DNA of 64,000 nucleotides from Bicyclus anynana (GCF_947172395.1 NC_069085.1:17486698-17550697), one strand, 5' to 3'. Counted from the stretch's first letter, positions 51,125 through 63,222 are shown. Notes: generated by a model from the letters alone, not told the origin. A program made the numbers and translations.

Positions 51125-53855
51125 TATATGCGTCCGATAAGTACGATTCTGATATGTGGACGCCTACCATAAATAAATTTTACAATGTGTTTCGGCTGTG
51201 CTAACATTCTTTTAGTATACATACACACACAGACGCGTTTATGCTGTAACTTACATTTAAACCGTCTTCCAGAAATAGATTAACCAATTTAAGTACCTAC
51301 TTCGGGGTAGGCAATGCATTTCTGCAAGTATGAAGTGAACACCAATGAAAATATAAAATACGAAGATATCGAAAACGGATATAGCAAAATTTCCATCATC
51401 TACCAGATCAGCATAAACTAATAAGGAGCACACAGATACAAGCACGAATAATTCACATCGGGGCCAAAATAGCATTAATTTTAAGTAAGAACTCCCGCCT
51501 CGATTTCGAACTATCTTCGTTGGATGCTGCAATCTCTGTATTATCTATGCGACTGCAAGGCTACAACCAGTTGACAAAGTGCACTACGTGATATTGCAGC
51601 CATTACTCCCGGTGATTCATATCTCCCCAAACCTCCCTCGGGCCACCCCTCCTTGCTCTCAGATAACGGTCCGCACGTTGTCCAGATATACCTATTAAGG
51701 ATGCAACACTGAACGCCGAACACACATAAATAACCCAACTTGTAGACTCCAGCGTTAGCACTCCGTGCGATGAACTGAGCTGAAAAAGAACCTTCGCTTG
51801 ATGAAAAAGTTTAAATGTCAATGTCAAACTGACAGGTAATTATACACCTACGAATAGCGCGAAACCTACTGTATTCATCCTAAACTATTTAAAATTTAAC
51901 GTTTTAAAATGAATACGGGATAGGTCATTTATGGTCACGATCTTTGCTTGTTTTGAGGAATTGAAAAAAAATGGGTAAATTAAAGCTTTAAGCACAAACA
52001 TCTTGGACAATTAATAACATGGGTAGGATCAACATTTATATTACTTCTCGTAAGAAGGTGAAAGATAATTTCCAAACTTTTTGTCGTTACAAATTCATTT
52101 ACTATACGTGGGCACGAGTAGGTAGCAACCTTCATTTTTTATTAAAGGAAAAACAACCTTCTTCGTTTTCAAAAATATTAGCTTAGACTACAAAAAGTAT
52201 GTCGAATACAAAACTTAATCATCCCTTTCTATAACTACTACTAAATTAAAAAAAAAAACGAATTCTTAGGAGCATAAGTGTCAAAACTAGCGCAACGATC
52301 GAAACAATCAATGATTAAAACAAAAAAAAAACAAAGCGGATGTTTATTGTCCGCTATCACACCGTTCCACCTCCGTTGTTCGCAACAGAGACGCCCAATT
52401 TGCTCCGGAGAATTTTTATCTCGCCTCTCCTTTTTTCTACACGAGACGAGAAACAAAGAGTCGATATGACAGGTCGCTAGGTGCGCTATCTGTGGCGGGC
52501 CAAACGAAAAACGAATATCGAGTAATCGAGCAATCGAGTAAAAACAAGGAGCGCGCGCACCCGCCCGTGACAATTGCATCTGCACTCGGCGGCCATGTTG
52601 GATTATTGCTACTCTATTTCGATTAAAAGCCTCTTGGATATTGTGCTTGTTACTATACCTAAGAATTATGAGGTATACTTCATGTTCCAATTGAAAAGTT
52701 TGAGAATCCCATTTTCTCGACTAAAATAATAGGATTCCATTAATGTATTATAGTTAAAACAATTTTTTTTAGTACGACTTAAGGTGAATTTTGACTTAAA
52801 TAATCCATGTAAACGATTTAAGAAATGACTGACAGAGAGCTAAAATGTTAAGGTTCTGATAAAATGGTTTTGGAAAGTTGTATTTACTTTAACCTTACTA
52901 ACGGAGTTGTAACAAAGGTCATTTGTTTTAGTCCAAAAGTTTAGCAAAACTAACAGTCTGTAAAGTTATCTTTAAGTAATCATGTAATGTATTATTAGTT
53001 TTAAACACAATCTACTAACACGGGTCCCATTCATTTGGTGGGGAAAAGAAAAACGGTACGGTACACATTACAAAATATCAAAGTTAGAAAACCAGTTAAT
53101 ACAATCATTAAAACCTCAAAAAAAACCATAACCTCAAAAACAATAACCAAAAACACGTGTAAACGTTCACACTTCGTAAGCACGGTATCGCAAAACTTTC
53201 TCGGAAGCCCACCGGCCACACAATAGTGTTGTGCGCAAAATATTCTTATTTTTATCGACAGGCGGCGAGTATCGAGCTCTCTCGTGTGGAATATAGATAG
53301 TGACGGACGCTGGCTCTGACTTGAGCGATACGCGCCGACTCTAGAGTTCCTATTTTAAAATGTGCCAAAGAATGACGTTTGGAAATAGATTTGAACGTTT
53401 TGAAAAGAATCTTCGAGGTTTTGTTATTGATTCAAATTAAATGTAGCTGTAGTTACATATTACATGAACTTACGTTGAAACAGCGTGGTGAGTCCAAGCG
53501 TCATATCATATAGGAGATGGCTCCTATAAGAGAGGCCTGACTGTTAATTGATGATGATGATGATATAATATAATAATTGATGATAGCGTTCATTCGGAAC
53601 GGAACACCGCTTAAAGTAATTTCTTATTTTGTTGATAAAAAGAAAACTATGTAAAACAAAGCAGTTTTATGGATTGTATTTAATAGAACGTAAAAAACAT
53701 ATAGAAAGTATATACATTTATTACCATAAAAAAGAAGTTTTTCTCTTTCAGTCATAAGAGTTATATAACTTGAGAAGGCGTTATTAGAATCAATCATGCC
53801 GCCGCAGTAGACAAGCAATTCGAACTCACGTCATTCAACGTCCAACTTTGGCGGT
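51125..53855. other. No gene seen
   Basis: Mostly unique AT-rich DNA. 52490-52600 is a GC patch (CGGGCCAAACGAAAAACG, AATCGAGCAATCGAGTAA, GGCGGCCATGTTGG) crossed by a 149-codon minus frame with no motif. 53490-53565 (GGAGATGGCTCCTATAAGAG, then GATGATGATGATG) looks like another LINE tail. Confidence 0.35.
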
Positions 53856-53859
53856 TTAA

Positions 53860-54130
53860 AAAATAAGAGGAGGAAGCAATCAGGTTTCCGTTTTGACGTT
53901 TGCAACAAAAAGCGCGGGAAGCGACGCGTCAACCGCGGGATGGATTCGAAAATTAAAATCCCGTTCGGTTGGCAGCCATGACGGCTGTCGCCGCGCGGTG
54001 TTGCCAACGTTGCGGCTCGATTTCAGGCTTGTTCTAAATATGTCAACACTTCTTTGTTAACGGGCGACGTGCGCGCGGAAATGAATGCGCATAGACTATA
54101 GAGTCGACGTTATAATCAACGCGTAAATCA
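53860..54130. promoter_or_regulatory. CpG-rich island, possible promoter or enhancer
   Basis: CGCGGGAAGCGACGCGTCAA, GCAGCCATGACGGCTGTCGC (imperfect palindrome) and GGGCGACGTGCGCGCGGAAA in a unique sequence. No TATA box and no coding frame. Only composition supports this. Confidence 0.25.
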
Positions 54131-54134
54131 AGTA

Positions 54135-55065
54135 TTAATTTAACAAGTGCGTTTAAAAAACAAGACGTAATATTTTAATTTACACCAAATAAGTTACATA
54201 TTTTTATATAATCACAAACATCTCATTTCATTGCATCCGTATTCCATATCTAATTCTGATTGTTCTTTATTTTATTTCGATTGTATTTTAGAGTTATAAA
54301 TTTTTAATACTTTGGTATTTTTAAACAATTGATTATTTTACATAAACTACTTAAAATTAATTTTTATTCTCGAATTTTGTCCTGATATTTTCAATTAAAA
54401 AAAAAATAAAGAACATTCTGTACAATCTTCTACTTTGCTTAATAAAAGATAAAAAATAAAAATGGCTATGTCTATGGTTATAGCAATCGCATAAAGTTCA
54501 AGACTGATAATCAGTCACAAATTAGTGATAGATATTATATTATATCTATTTATGATTTCTCTATGGATTACAACTATAACTTATAAAGCCGCGTATATTC
54601 ACTAATACCCACGAGATAAACGAGATTAAAGTCCCGCGGTGCCAATGGTGCGCAAGTTATCTATGCGGACAAAAGAATTTTCGACGATTACACAAACATA
54701 ATGCGACCCGATCGGTCCAATCTATCCGCGGACAGGTGACACAGCGATACATTGAGAAAAAAACGCGTCAATATTTTTGTTATAATAATATTTTAGTGGT
54801 ATCTTTTGTATACATTTTGCAAAGATTAGAAAGAGTGACGTGTGTAACATGTGGCATTTGGGAAACTCAGCCTCAGTTGGTAAAACATTGGCTTTCATTA
54901 AGGATGTCCAGTTCCATTTCCACCTCCAGTCAATATTCTAAATTTCCTAAATTGGCTCAATGGTGCGATTCCGCTACTTGACACTCATCGACGAACTTTT
55001 CGCCTATAACACGTCCCGAATTTTAACTTTATGTATAAAGGATTCCGAAATTAACAAACTCAAAT
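54135..55065. other. No gene seen
   Basis: Unique AT-rich sequence. 54594-54745 is less AT-rich and includes CCCGATCGGTCC and CCGCGGACAGGTGACA. No frame with a motif. Confidence 0.35.
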
Positions 55066-55070
55066 GTCAC

Positions 55071-55223
55071 TATAGCTTGGCAAGTTCGTTGATGACACTT
55101 CCATGATGTGCGGGCGACGGGGGAAAGGACCGCGCGGGTGTGAAGTCGTGCGCGGGGCATCGCTACCCTCTCCCGGCCCGCGCGAACCATCGGAAGTGTT
55201 ACGAACAAACTTGCCAAGCTATA
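55071..55223. mobile_element. MITE-Q copy 2, complete, 32-bp inverted ends
   Basis: Left end TATAGCTTGGCAAGTTCGTT, right end (inverted) TATAGCTTGGCAAGTTTGTT; both continue to ACACTTCC. Four mismatches in 32 bases. 153 bp, GC-rich core (ACCGCGCGGGTGTGAAGTCG). A TA or TATA at both edges suggests a TA target. No coding. Confidence 0.85.
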
Positions 55224-55289
55224 ACAACGAAGTTGCCATGGAAATGAGCGATGTCACATCGCTGTAACTTTACAGAATGCAGGGATAGA

Positions 55290-55412
55290 TCTGGTCGTAG
55301 GCTACCCTACCGGCACAGACCTACCGCTGAGCGATTTAATGCTTGGATATGATGCCGCGTAAAAACCGACAGAGATGTAGATATAATAAGTTCGTACCTC
55401 TTCCTAAATAAG
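55290..55412 (+). repeat. SINE-A, very degenerate
   Basis: TCTGGTCGTAGGCTACCCTA, CCGGCACAGACCTACCGCTG, AGCGATTTAATGCTTGGATA, TGATGCCGCGTAAAAACCG match the SINE-A body with many changes. Confidence 0.6.
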
Positions 55413-55414
55413 CA

Positions 55415-56635
55415 TAGACAATACCTTCGAAACAAGAGCATTGTCTTCTGCAATAGCTAGGCAGTTCAGAACTCCGAAAAGTCTATGCTTTGCGGACTTC
55501 TGAACTGAAATTTAACAATGAGTCCAGCGAGTCAACTCAATAGTTAGTTTTCCACTCGCTAGACCCATTCTTAAATTTTTCCTCAAAACTTTGGTCTAAT
55601 AATTATTCATCCATATAATGTCAAATGCCAATTACGCTGCGACCATCAGTCAAATTAATATTATGTAGAAGTTACAGTGTGATTTCCTAGTCAAATTTGA
55701 ACAGTATAAATCAAACGGGGAATATAAGCGACGAATATAAAACCGCTTCGCTCGCATAAATCTCGGGGAAAACGAATATTCAGCTTTCCTGCATATAAAC
55801 CTCAAACGAGTTCAAATAGCACCGCTATCTGGCGACGCAGTCGAAAACTTTTTCAACTACGCAGTGTGGCGACGATGAATAGAGCGAACGGCTTAGCGGC
55901 TGACGAGTGAGCGACAGTCAGGTGAATACGTATGTATCTGGAGCCTGCCTCCGTTTGATACGTCACTCATAGCCGCCATAAGTTTTCTTGTCAAGAGAAA
56001 TAACGCGTGAGGAGTTCCAATTTCAAATTTATGACGTCAATTTTGTCGCTTCGATTTTTAAATTGAAGCTCGTTGGGAATTAGAATTGCGTCTACTCTAA
56101 AACGGTTTATTTTCTGCCCTAGTGTATACGATGTTTGTGTCACTAAGTTACAGCATATAACTGACTGCCCGCGGCAAAGATTTTCTAATATAGACATGGT
56201 TCGTGCCTACAAAAATCACCGCAAAAAGTAATTTAACTACCCCACTGAACGCATACATGTTGCACAGTTTTGTATCTATTGTCCTTTTCTATTATTTAAC
56301 CAGTAATAAAGGAAGTATTGCCATATTTAGTTTTGGTAATTTAGAATATATTAAATTTTCATTTCTTTTTTCTGAATTATTAAATAATAAAAGAAGGGCT
56401 TATTATTTTTATTAAATATTATTTATTCGTGGTATCATCAGGATGTTACTTCTTTTAAAAATAACCCTACACGCACCAACTTATCAGTGATACTTAAAAA
56501 TATTCCAAACAAAATCAGATATACATCATAAAGATAAAATACCGTACAGTTATCTGTACAGAATAAATATAACTCCTGTAAAATCAGTAACGGAGTTGTG
56601 TGTCAAGATAAACCGATATTACAATAAACAGTTGT
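55415..56635. other. No gene seen
   Basis: Unique sequence. GCAGTTCAGAACTCCG (55461) faces CGGACTTCTGAACTG (55493), a small imperfect hairpin. 55840-55990 is CpG-richer. Confidence 0.4.
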
Positions 56636-56639
56636 ATGC

Positions 56640-57200
56640 AATGTTCTTGATCGCTATCGGGTGTAATCCGCCGTGTCGATTGATAACGACACGATCGTAA
56701 AAATCGCGCCTGATTACACCTTATCGCGCCAACTGATAAGCGCATGGCTAGTAGATTCGGTTGGTGCGTGCACGGAGCGGTCGCGTCGTGTGTAGTTCAT
56801 ATTATAATCGTGTATAGTTAGCACATCTATAACACTTTTGATATTTGTAAACATATTGATAGAGGTTTCAGTTGGTGGGTGTATCGCTTGTGTGTGAACA
56901 GCATTAAAAATCATGTAGATTTCACAACAATTACAATGGGACGTCTTTGATTTGTGTAATAATCTTAAGTTGATTCGGTTGATGCGTTTGGTGATCGTGT
57001 CGTGTGCTCAGTGCCTTTTTTAATCGAAGTTTTGTTTTTTTTTTTGTAGAAATACTCGTTATCTTTGACTTTTTATCATTTTTAAAATTGTGTGGAGTAA
57101 AAATAACTGTTAGTTTTATATTAAAGTAGTTCTGTAATAGTGAATTCAGTTTGTGCGTGTGTTGTCGTCGGGTTGTGTCGTGTAGATGGTACATTATAAA
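56640..57200. promoter_or_regulatory. Possible regulatory region or 5'UTR-like block with GATA sites
   Basis: GGTGTAATCC is inverted as GATTACACC 45 bases on, enclosing GTGTCGATTGATAACGACAC. GATA sites: CTTATC at 56720 and GATAAG at 56735. Then four loosely related G/T-rich phrases follow (56755 GATTCGGTTGGTGCG, 56867, 56974 GATTCGGTTGATGCG, 57146), each with GTGTCGTGT-like words, as in insect 5'UTRs. No coding frame is recognised. Function is inferred only. Confidence 0.3.
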
Positions 57201-57527
57201 ATCAAAAATAGTTAAAATTAATGCTTACAAACTTTGAGCTCCGAGGTGATGGTATATATTATTTTTTTTTTTAATTTAATAGAATTTAAATTTTGTTTTG
57301 GAGACAAATTAAGAGTGAATGTAAAATAATGTATTTGAAAAGAGATTTCGATTGTTTGGTGTTGTTTGCTTTTAGTAAAAATGCTATTAGATATGCTATA
57401 GATAACTCATAGTAATCGTAGTAGGGAAATTGTTACAAAATAGGTTTTTTAAAAATGTTTACTAATCTTCAAAACGACTGCACTAATTTTACTGACAGGT
57501 ACTACTTTACCTACTGTTTTATGATGG

Positions 57528-57719
57528 ACGTCCACATATCCGCATTGTAAGTGTCAGACGCATCGCGTGAAACGGATTCGAACGTAGTATTCTTTGTATA
57601 GAAAGTCATACAAGTGCGTCCACTGGTCCGCATCGTATGGATTGCACGAATCTGCCGTAAAATTTCAAAAACCGTTCAATGCGATACGTTCGATACGTAC
57701 GATGCGGATATGTGGACGT
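57528..57719. mobile_element. 192-bp MITE, 18-bp perfect inverted ends
   Basis: ACGTCCACATATCCGCAT (57528-57545) is exactly inverted at 57702-57719. The interior has inverted words CGCATCG and CGATACG (TCCGCATCGTATGG, CAATGCGATACGTTCG). No coding. hAT- or PIF-like by general look only. Confidence 0.75.
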
Positions 57720-57724
57720 ATAAC

Positions 57725-58570
57725 TTTATTCAATACTGTTTAACAGAAGACAACATGACTAAAAAAAAATACCGACCGAATTGAGAACCACCTCCTTTTT
57801 TGAGGAAAATAAAACTAGTTGTTCATCTAAACTATTTATTGATAATGTATTAGTAGTACCTATTAAAAATTGATTGTCAAATTAGGACAATTCGAATATA
57901 TTAATATTAAAAATAATATTTTTAATTAATATTTTATTTGTATGAGTTATTCCCTCTCTATGGAGGGAAGCAGCACTTTTCACCCAATAATCAGATAAAA
58001 ACAACACTACTTTCCGAGTATGAGAAACGAAAATAAAATTTCAAGAAAAACACATGGACGTTCATAGCCCAATAGTTGGTATTCAAAAACTGTTTTTCTT
58101 TAAGTCTATTGTACTGCTAATAGAGTTTTAATTCTTATCACCAAAGTATAGCAATCAGTTTATCTACGTATTTTCTTTTGCCATAAATCATACGGTGGCG
58201 CGTTTTCCGATTTTCCCATGCGCTGATAAGGCTCTTATCGCCTCTTATCGCTGTTACGGTTTGTTTTCAATCGCGTTGTGCCGTAACTGTTCGTTGCGTG
58301 ACGTGTAATCTACTATTTCTACATACTTGGGTAAATGCATTTCGAAAATTTTGGAAAATGCGGTTGCGTACCGCATTCATAATATATAAATCAATGCCAC
58401 TTTTCGGTGTAATTTTGTAACTCAAGAAAGGTATCAGCTATGCCCAAACCAAATGTTTAGGCTTTGTTCGGATTATTTAGTAGATGGTTTATGTGAAGTT
58501 TGCACATAAATCATCGAGGTCGAGCGGTTCTTCACTTATCACGTTCTTTGTACCAAATGAATTCAGGGAT
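57725..58570. other. No gene seen; GATA-site triplet
   Basis: 58225-58249 contains GATAAG, CTTATC and CTTATC within 25 bases (GCTGATAAGGCTCTTATCGC, then CTCTTATCGC). 57755-57797 is a fragment of the AACCGACTTC MITE. Confidence 0.5.
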
Positions 58571-58572
58571 TA

Positions 58573-58685
58573 TGGTAGGGGTAGGGTAGGGTAGGGGTTA
58601 GGGTAGGGTACTGGTAGGGTAGGGTAGGGGTAGGGTGGAGATATGGTGGGGGTAGGGTAGGGTAGGGTAGGGTAAGGGTAGGGTA
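58573..58685 (+). repeat. Degenerate (TAGGG)n/(GGTAG)n tandem repeat
   Basis: About twenty 5- to 6-base units (GGTAGGGGTAGGGTAGGGTA type) with interruptions such as GGAGATATGGTGGGG. One GGTTAGGG occurs. Strongly G-skewed on the plus strand, so able to form G-quadruplexes. Confidence 0.92.
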
Positions 58686-58770
58686 TAAATGCACATTAGT
58701 CAAAGCAAAGCTTGACCGGATGGGCTAGTAATTCATAAATCATTATTACCATATAAATAGTGATAGTTCG

Positions 58771-59053
58771 AAGCCATGATAGCCTAGTGGATATGACCTC
58801 TGCCTACGATTCGGTTTTTTTTATTTCTTAGGTTATGTACATTTTAAGAAATTAAATATCACGTGACTCAAACGGTGAAGGAAAACATCGTGAGAAAACT
58901 TGCATACCAGAAAATTATCTTAATTCTCTGCGTGTGTGAAGTCAGCCAATCCGCATTGGGACAGCGTGGTGGACTATTGGCCTAACCCCTCTCATTCTGA
59001 AAGGAGACTCTAACTCAGCAGTGAGCTGAATATGGGTTGATAACGATGATGAA
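58771..59053 (+). repeat. SINE-B with internal deletion
   Basis: AAGCCATGATAGCCTAGTGG head, TCTGCCTACGATTCGG, then a T-run replacing box B, TATCACGTGACTCAAACGG, GCGTGTGTGAAGTCAGCC, GGGTTGATAACGATGATGA. Confidence 0.88.
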
Positions 59054-59059
59054 GGTACC

Positions 59060-59512
59060 TAACTCTTAAGTATTTCTACAAGGATTCACTATTATGTCCT
59101 CACCTATTGATAATTATGGGCATATCAAAATATCAATCGCTTGTTAACTATATTTTACGAGAAACACTATCTTTATTATATTTCGACTAATTGCAAAGAG
59201 CACAGATAACATACTCTGTATACGACATATAATAGCGATATTGTATAATTCACGATTGCTATATAGATAAAGGCAATCAAAGTTGACGATTTTGGATTTT
59301 TTGTTGTGTAAACTTGAAAGTCTGCTTTAGATAAGTAGATTTTAAGCAGGAAGTTTAAATATACTTTGAATGGCGATTTCTATGGTAAATATATTATAGG
59401 TACTTAATAGATATTCTCTATATAATTTAATTAATTATGGTCAACTTAAGATCGATTTATGATATGATGAATCTGTATTAGCAGAGTGTAGTGAAAATCT
59501 TTTTAACAAAAA
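59060..59512. other. No gene seen
   Basis: AT-rich, nothing recognised. Confidence 0.4.
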
Positions 59513-59515
59513 AAT

Positions 59516-59922
59516 TCAACCGACTTCAAAATTACAAAAATAAACTAAAAAGCGAAAAATAATATCGTATGTACTACCTTCTGATCTCTTTGAAGGCGGT
59601 GCCAAGCCAGTGGCGTATTTTTTGTTAAAAAGATTTTATTTTTCTGGTTTCAGTGTCCTAGCATAGTAGCATAGCTAGTGTGAACGAAAGCGCCACAGTA
59701 GGGGCAATTTTTGTTATTTTCATTTTAACACAAAATTACTGAACCGATTTTCATGAAAATTAAAAGGGACCAATCTGGATGTATAAACTAACTTTGAAAA
59801 TTCTTTCAAATAAAAAAAGAATTTTCAAAATTAGTTAAGAAATTACGAAGTTATGAGGAAACAAACATTAAAAATACTCGTCGAATTGAGAACCTCCTCC
59901 TTTTTTTGAAGTCGGTTAAAAA
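59516..59922 (+). mobile_element. AACCGACTTC-type element, long copy
   Basis: Starts CAACCGACTTCAAAATTAC and ends TTTTTTTGAAGTCGGTTAAA. The interior has CTAAAAAGCGAAAAATAATA, TCTTTGAAGGCGGTGCCAAG, AAAATTACTGAACCGATTTT, CATTAAAAATACTCGTCGAA, TTGAGAACCTCCTCC. About 407 bp, no ORF. The copy at 14308 is a shorter relative. Confidence 0.75.
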
Positions 59923-60003
59923 GCGATAAGCCTTTTTTTCTTTATAATATCTCTTCTCTTTAGTTAGTGTAACTCTGGTGTACAAATAAAGTATAACTAA
60001 ATA
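59923..60003 (+). repeat. LINE-C 3' end
   Basis: GCGATAAGCCTTTTTTTCTT, AGTGTAACTCTGGTGTACAA, ATAAAGTATAACTAAATAAA. Directly abuts the previous element. Confidence 0.65.
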
Positions 60004-60229
60004 AATGAAACTCATGACGGTCATGAATTAAGCTAGAAAGACTATTTTTATTTCAGAAACTCTTTCCGTCACTATAGAATATCTTCGGATTGGCTTTTAA
60101 GATCTGCTCCGTATATAACTAAATTATCTCGATCATGTCAATTTTCAACCAAAAAATCGCATCATAATCGGTCCGTTGATACTATAGACAAGCATACTTT
60201 TTTAAAGATGGACGCATTATACTTCGTCT

Positions 60230-60520
60230 CGTTATCAACCAAGTCACTCGAGTCTCTTCTCAGAATGAGACGGGTTAGGCCAATAGTCCACCACGCTGGC
60301 CAAATGCGGATTGGCAGACTTCACACACGCAGAGAATTAAGAAAACTCTCTGGTATTCAGGTTTCCTCACGATGTTTTTCCTTCACCGTTTGAGACACGT
60401 GATATTTAATTTCTTAAAATGCACACAAATGAAAAATTGGAGGTGCATGCCCCGGAACAGATTCGAACCCACATCCTCTGTAATCGGAGACAGAGGTCAT
60501 ATCCACTGGGCTATCACGGC
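60230..60520 (-). repeat. SINE-B, full length
   Basis: Plus strand GTTATCAACCAAGTCACTCG, GAGTCTCTTCTCAGAATGAG, CACGTGATATTTAATTTCTT, GGAACAGATTCGAACCC, CATATCCACTGGGCTATCAC. Confidence 0.9.
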
Positions 60521-60524
60521 TTTT

Positions 60525-61488
60525 TTTAAATTATACATTACATTGCACTTATGTATAACGCAATAACGTAAATAAAAGGCAATGATACTCAAAACATAAG
60601 CCTTTATCAGTAGTTGGTTAAAAACAAATTTTAGTATTTATTTTCGCTCCGAGCATATAAATAACATGTTAGACAAAGTTTATGGATGTTAATACATATC
60701 AGATAACGCCGATAGCATCTGACTTCTTGTTTTATTGGATTTCGATTGATAACGACGGTCTTTGCAGCATTCTCGTTAGAGTATCACGTTACGCTGCCAC
60801 GAGACGTATTACAGATAAAAATATTGTGTATCGTATATCAGTAGGCATCTAAAATAATAAAGTTTTTAAAAGAATGCATAAAATTTAATGTTCTTCGAAT
60901 ATTTGTTATGCTTACGAGCCCGAACACAATGTTTGGGTGTAAAAAATAGTGATGTGACACGATGTTTTACGATTCGAGTCGATTTCTCGTTTGTGGGGGA
61001 GAAATAATTAAAATATCAATCCACTAGTTAAACTTGGATACTAATAGATATTTCGCGAATAAGAATTCAAGAAATGCCCCATAGTTGTTAGGTTAGTGAT
61101 TTACATTTAGTTTCTCTTCGATACTAGCTTACTTCGTGAAGATTTTTAATGGTGAAAGAATTTATTAAATCGGTTGAGTAGTTTTTCAGTAAAGTCGTAT
61201 CAATAATTCAAATCTTACCTCTTTGTAGAATATCTTGATAATAGAGTCAGATCTATTGGCAAATAGAGAAAATATAAGAAATTGGAGACCTTATCAAGAT
61301 CTTAGTTAGGAGACAATTGGGTACCTAGTAATAAAATGCAGAATGCACACATCACACTACCTAATATTTTTTAGGCTAAAGTTGTGTGTTATTATGACAG
61401 TGTGTGTGTGTTTGTTCCTTCTTTGCCCTGCGGCTATTGCAGCTATTTAGGTAAAATTTATAATGGAAATAGCCTTTACTCTGGATTA
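60525..61488. other. No gene seen
   Basis: AT-rich. 61130-61240 has decayed Helitron-like words (TAAATCGGTTGAGTAGTTTT). 61400-61412 is a short GT repeat. Confidence 0.4.
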
Positions 61489-61489
61489 A

Positions 61490-61587
61490 CACAAACGCTA
61501 TTTTCATCCCGGAAAAATCCACGGCTCTCGCGGGGTTTGTGAAAAGCTGAATTCTACGCGGACGAAGTCGCGGGCGTCCGCTAGTTG
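61490..61587 (+). repeat. Helitron-like 3' end, CTAGT kept
   Basis: CCCGGAAAAATCCACGGCTC, TCGCGGGGTTTGTGAAAAGC, GGACGAAGTCGCGGGCGTCC, GCTAGT. The best 3' end of the second Helitron-like family. Confidence 0.7.
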
Positions 61588-61884
61588 TACATAAAAGTGG
61601 CCATAGTTTGATAAGTGCATCTAATGCCACGTGTTATCAATACTGTCCCGTGCAGAGGCAGGAAGTGTACAATCTATGAAGAGCACCTTGAACATAAAGG
61701 CGGCGCACGCGTCTGCTCTCACAGCTTCCGGTGTGGACCACCCTCGTGACGAGAGCAGATGGTATAAACACTCTCGATACTCTAGTATCATTTTTTCTGT
61801 TATACAGTATCAACTAGTTACTCAGTAACATTATAAATGTGTGACATATTCGTATGAGTAATTTTATTATGTGAAATATAATAT

Positions 61885-62082
61885 ACTAACCGACGCCCTG
61901 AGGTTTCACCCGCGTAATTCTCATTCTCGTGGGAATATGGGGATAAATTATAAACTATAATACTTACAAATAACGTGGGTTTCTAGTGGTAAAAGAATTT
62001 TCGAAATCGGTTTAGTAGATCCAGAGATACAACACCACAAACTTTACCTCTTTATAATTATTATAGACTACGACATCGACCT
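61885..62082 (-). mobile_element. Helitron-like element, diverged
   Basis: Plus strand ACTAACCGACGCCCTGAGGT, TTCACCCGCGTAATTCTCAT, GAATTTTCGAAATCGGTTTA, GTAGATCCAGAGATACAAC, TTTATAATTATTATAGACTA. Confidence 0.6.
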
Positions 62083-62129
62083 ATAATATTAAATAGGCTA
62101 ACTTTGTTAAAATCGTTTTGTTATTTCAA

Positions 62130-62235
62130 CTCAATTTATTTTGTTAGGCTTAGTTTACAAGGATTTTAGAGACGCAAGTTTGACTGTTTTTAAAAAAACT
62201 TATCACCGGTTCGGAAGGCAGGTTCTGTTGAAAAT
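62130..62235 (-). repeat. CR1/Daphne-type LINE 3' end
   Basis: TTTATTTTGTTAGGCTTAGT, TTACAAGGATTTTAGAGACG, CACCGGTTCGGAAGGCAGGT match the 3'UTR of the LINE at 47064 with many changes. Confidence 0.75.
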
Positions 62236-62239
62236 AATT

Positions 62240-63010
62240 AAATATATTAAATAGAATATATTACGTAGTTAATATAGACCTAATACTATAAGGAATTGAT
62301 GAATAAAATCTGTAAATGTCAATCTCTACCAAGAAACCTTTTATTATTAACCATACCTACTAATGACATAAATTTGCATAATGTATTTAGCATACGCCTA
62401 CCCATTAGGCAACATTATTTCCATAATGAATAACTCAACTCAACGAAGGCTTTAAATCATAGACAAAGGTAGTCGAAGCTATAAAAATTTAGAATATATA
62501 CGCCGTAAGACATTTTAATTCTCAAATATATTTGATTATAAAAAAATTACTTTATATTCAGGTATAAGCAGTGTAGAAAATGTTAAAAGATGAAGTAAGT
62601 TGAAGGAATCGGAATAAAATCCGAGAGATCTAGGTTCGATCCCCGACCAAAGACTATGCGTCCTAGCACAGACTTTGCGCTTTCTTAGAGTAGAAAGGGT
62701 AATATCGAACCTCGGATTTAATTCTTGGAGGAGAAAGAGTAATATCGGATTTAAGGAATGATAAATCAGTAGACAATATTCCGTATTGATATTCCTCTAA
62801 ATAAACAGTGTATGAGTCTTTAATTTGTCTTTATCTCTCTCTTTTTGACACGAATAGATGGTGATATTTGTAAATAACATTCAAAATTCGAATTATCGAA
62901 TTATAAAACATCGAAAAATACGCTTTATAGATTTGCGCTATGAGATCAGTCTTCCTGTCTTAGTGTGATTTATGAACATATTTTGCTTTACACACGCTCC
63001 CTTACCTTAC
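62240..63010. other. No gene seen; tRNA-like scrap
   Basis: 62590-62660 has GATCTAGGTTCGATCCCCGA (box B-like) but no convincing box A. Then AGTAATATCG and GTAATATCGGAT words repeat at 62699 and 62749. Otherwise AT-rich. Confidence 0.4.
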
Positions 63011-63015
63011 AATTC

Positions 63016-63222
63016 ATCATCATCATCATTATCAGCCGATGGACGTCCACTGCTGGATATAGGCCTCTTGCAAACAAAACGGTCTCGAGTCGCCAACATC
63101 CAGCGGCTCCCTGCAACTCGCTTGATGTCTTCGGTCCACCTAGTAGGGGGTCGACGAGCACTGCGCTTTCCGGTACGGGGAAACGTCGTCCATCAGCTCT
63201 TCGAACTATGTGGCCTGCCTTA
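63016..63222 (-). repeat. RTE-like LINE 3' fragment with (ATG)n tail
   Basis: CATCATCATCATTATCAGCC tail, then GATGGACGTCCACTGCTGGA, CATCCAGCGGCTCCCTGCAA, CTTGATGTCTTCGGTCCACC, GTAGGGGGTCGACGAGCACT. The cleanest copy of this 3' end; 5' truncated. Confidence 0.82.

Noticed and set aside
52241..52690. 149-codon minus frame as a gene
   Set aside because: No recognisable domain, ends in a Phe-rich low-complexity tail over an A/T run, and no splice or start context.
58573..58685. True telomere
   Set aside because: The unit is TAGGG/GGTAG, not TTAGG, the array is short and degenerate, and it lies between ordinary sequences.
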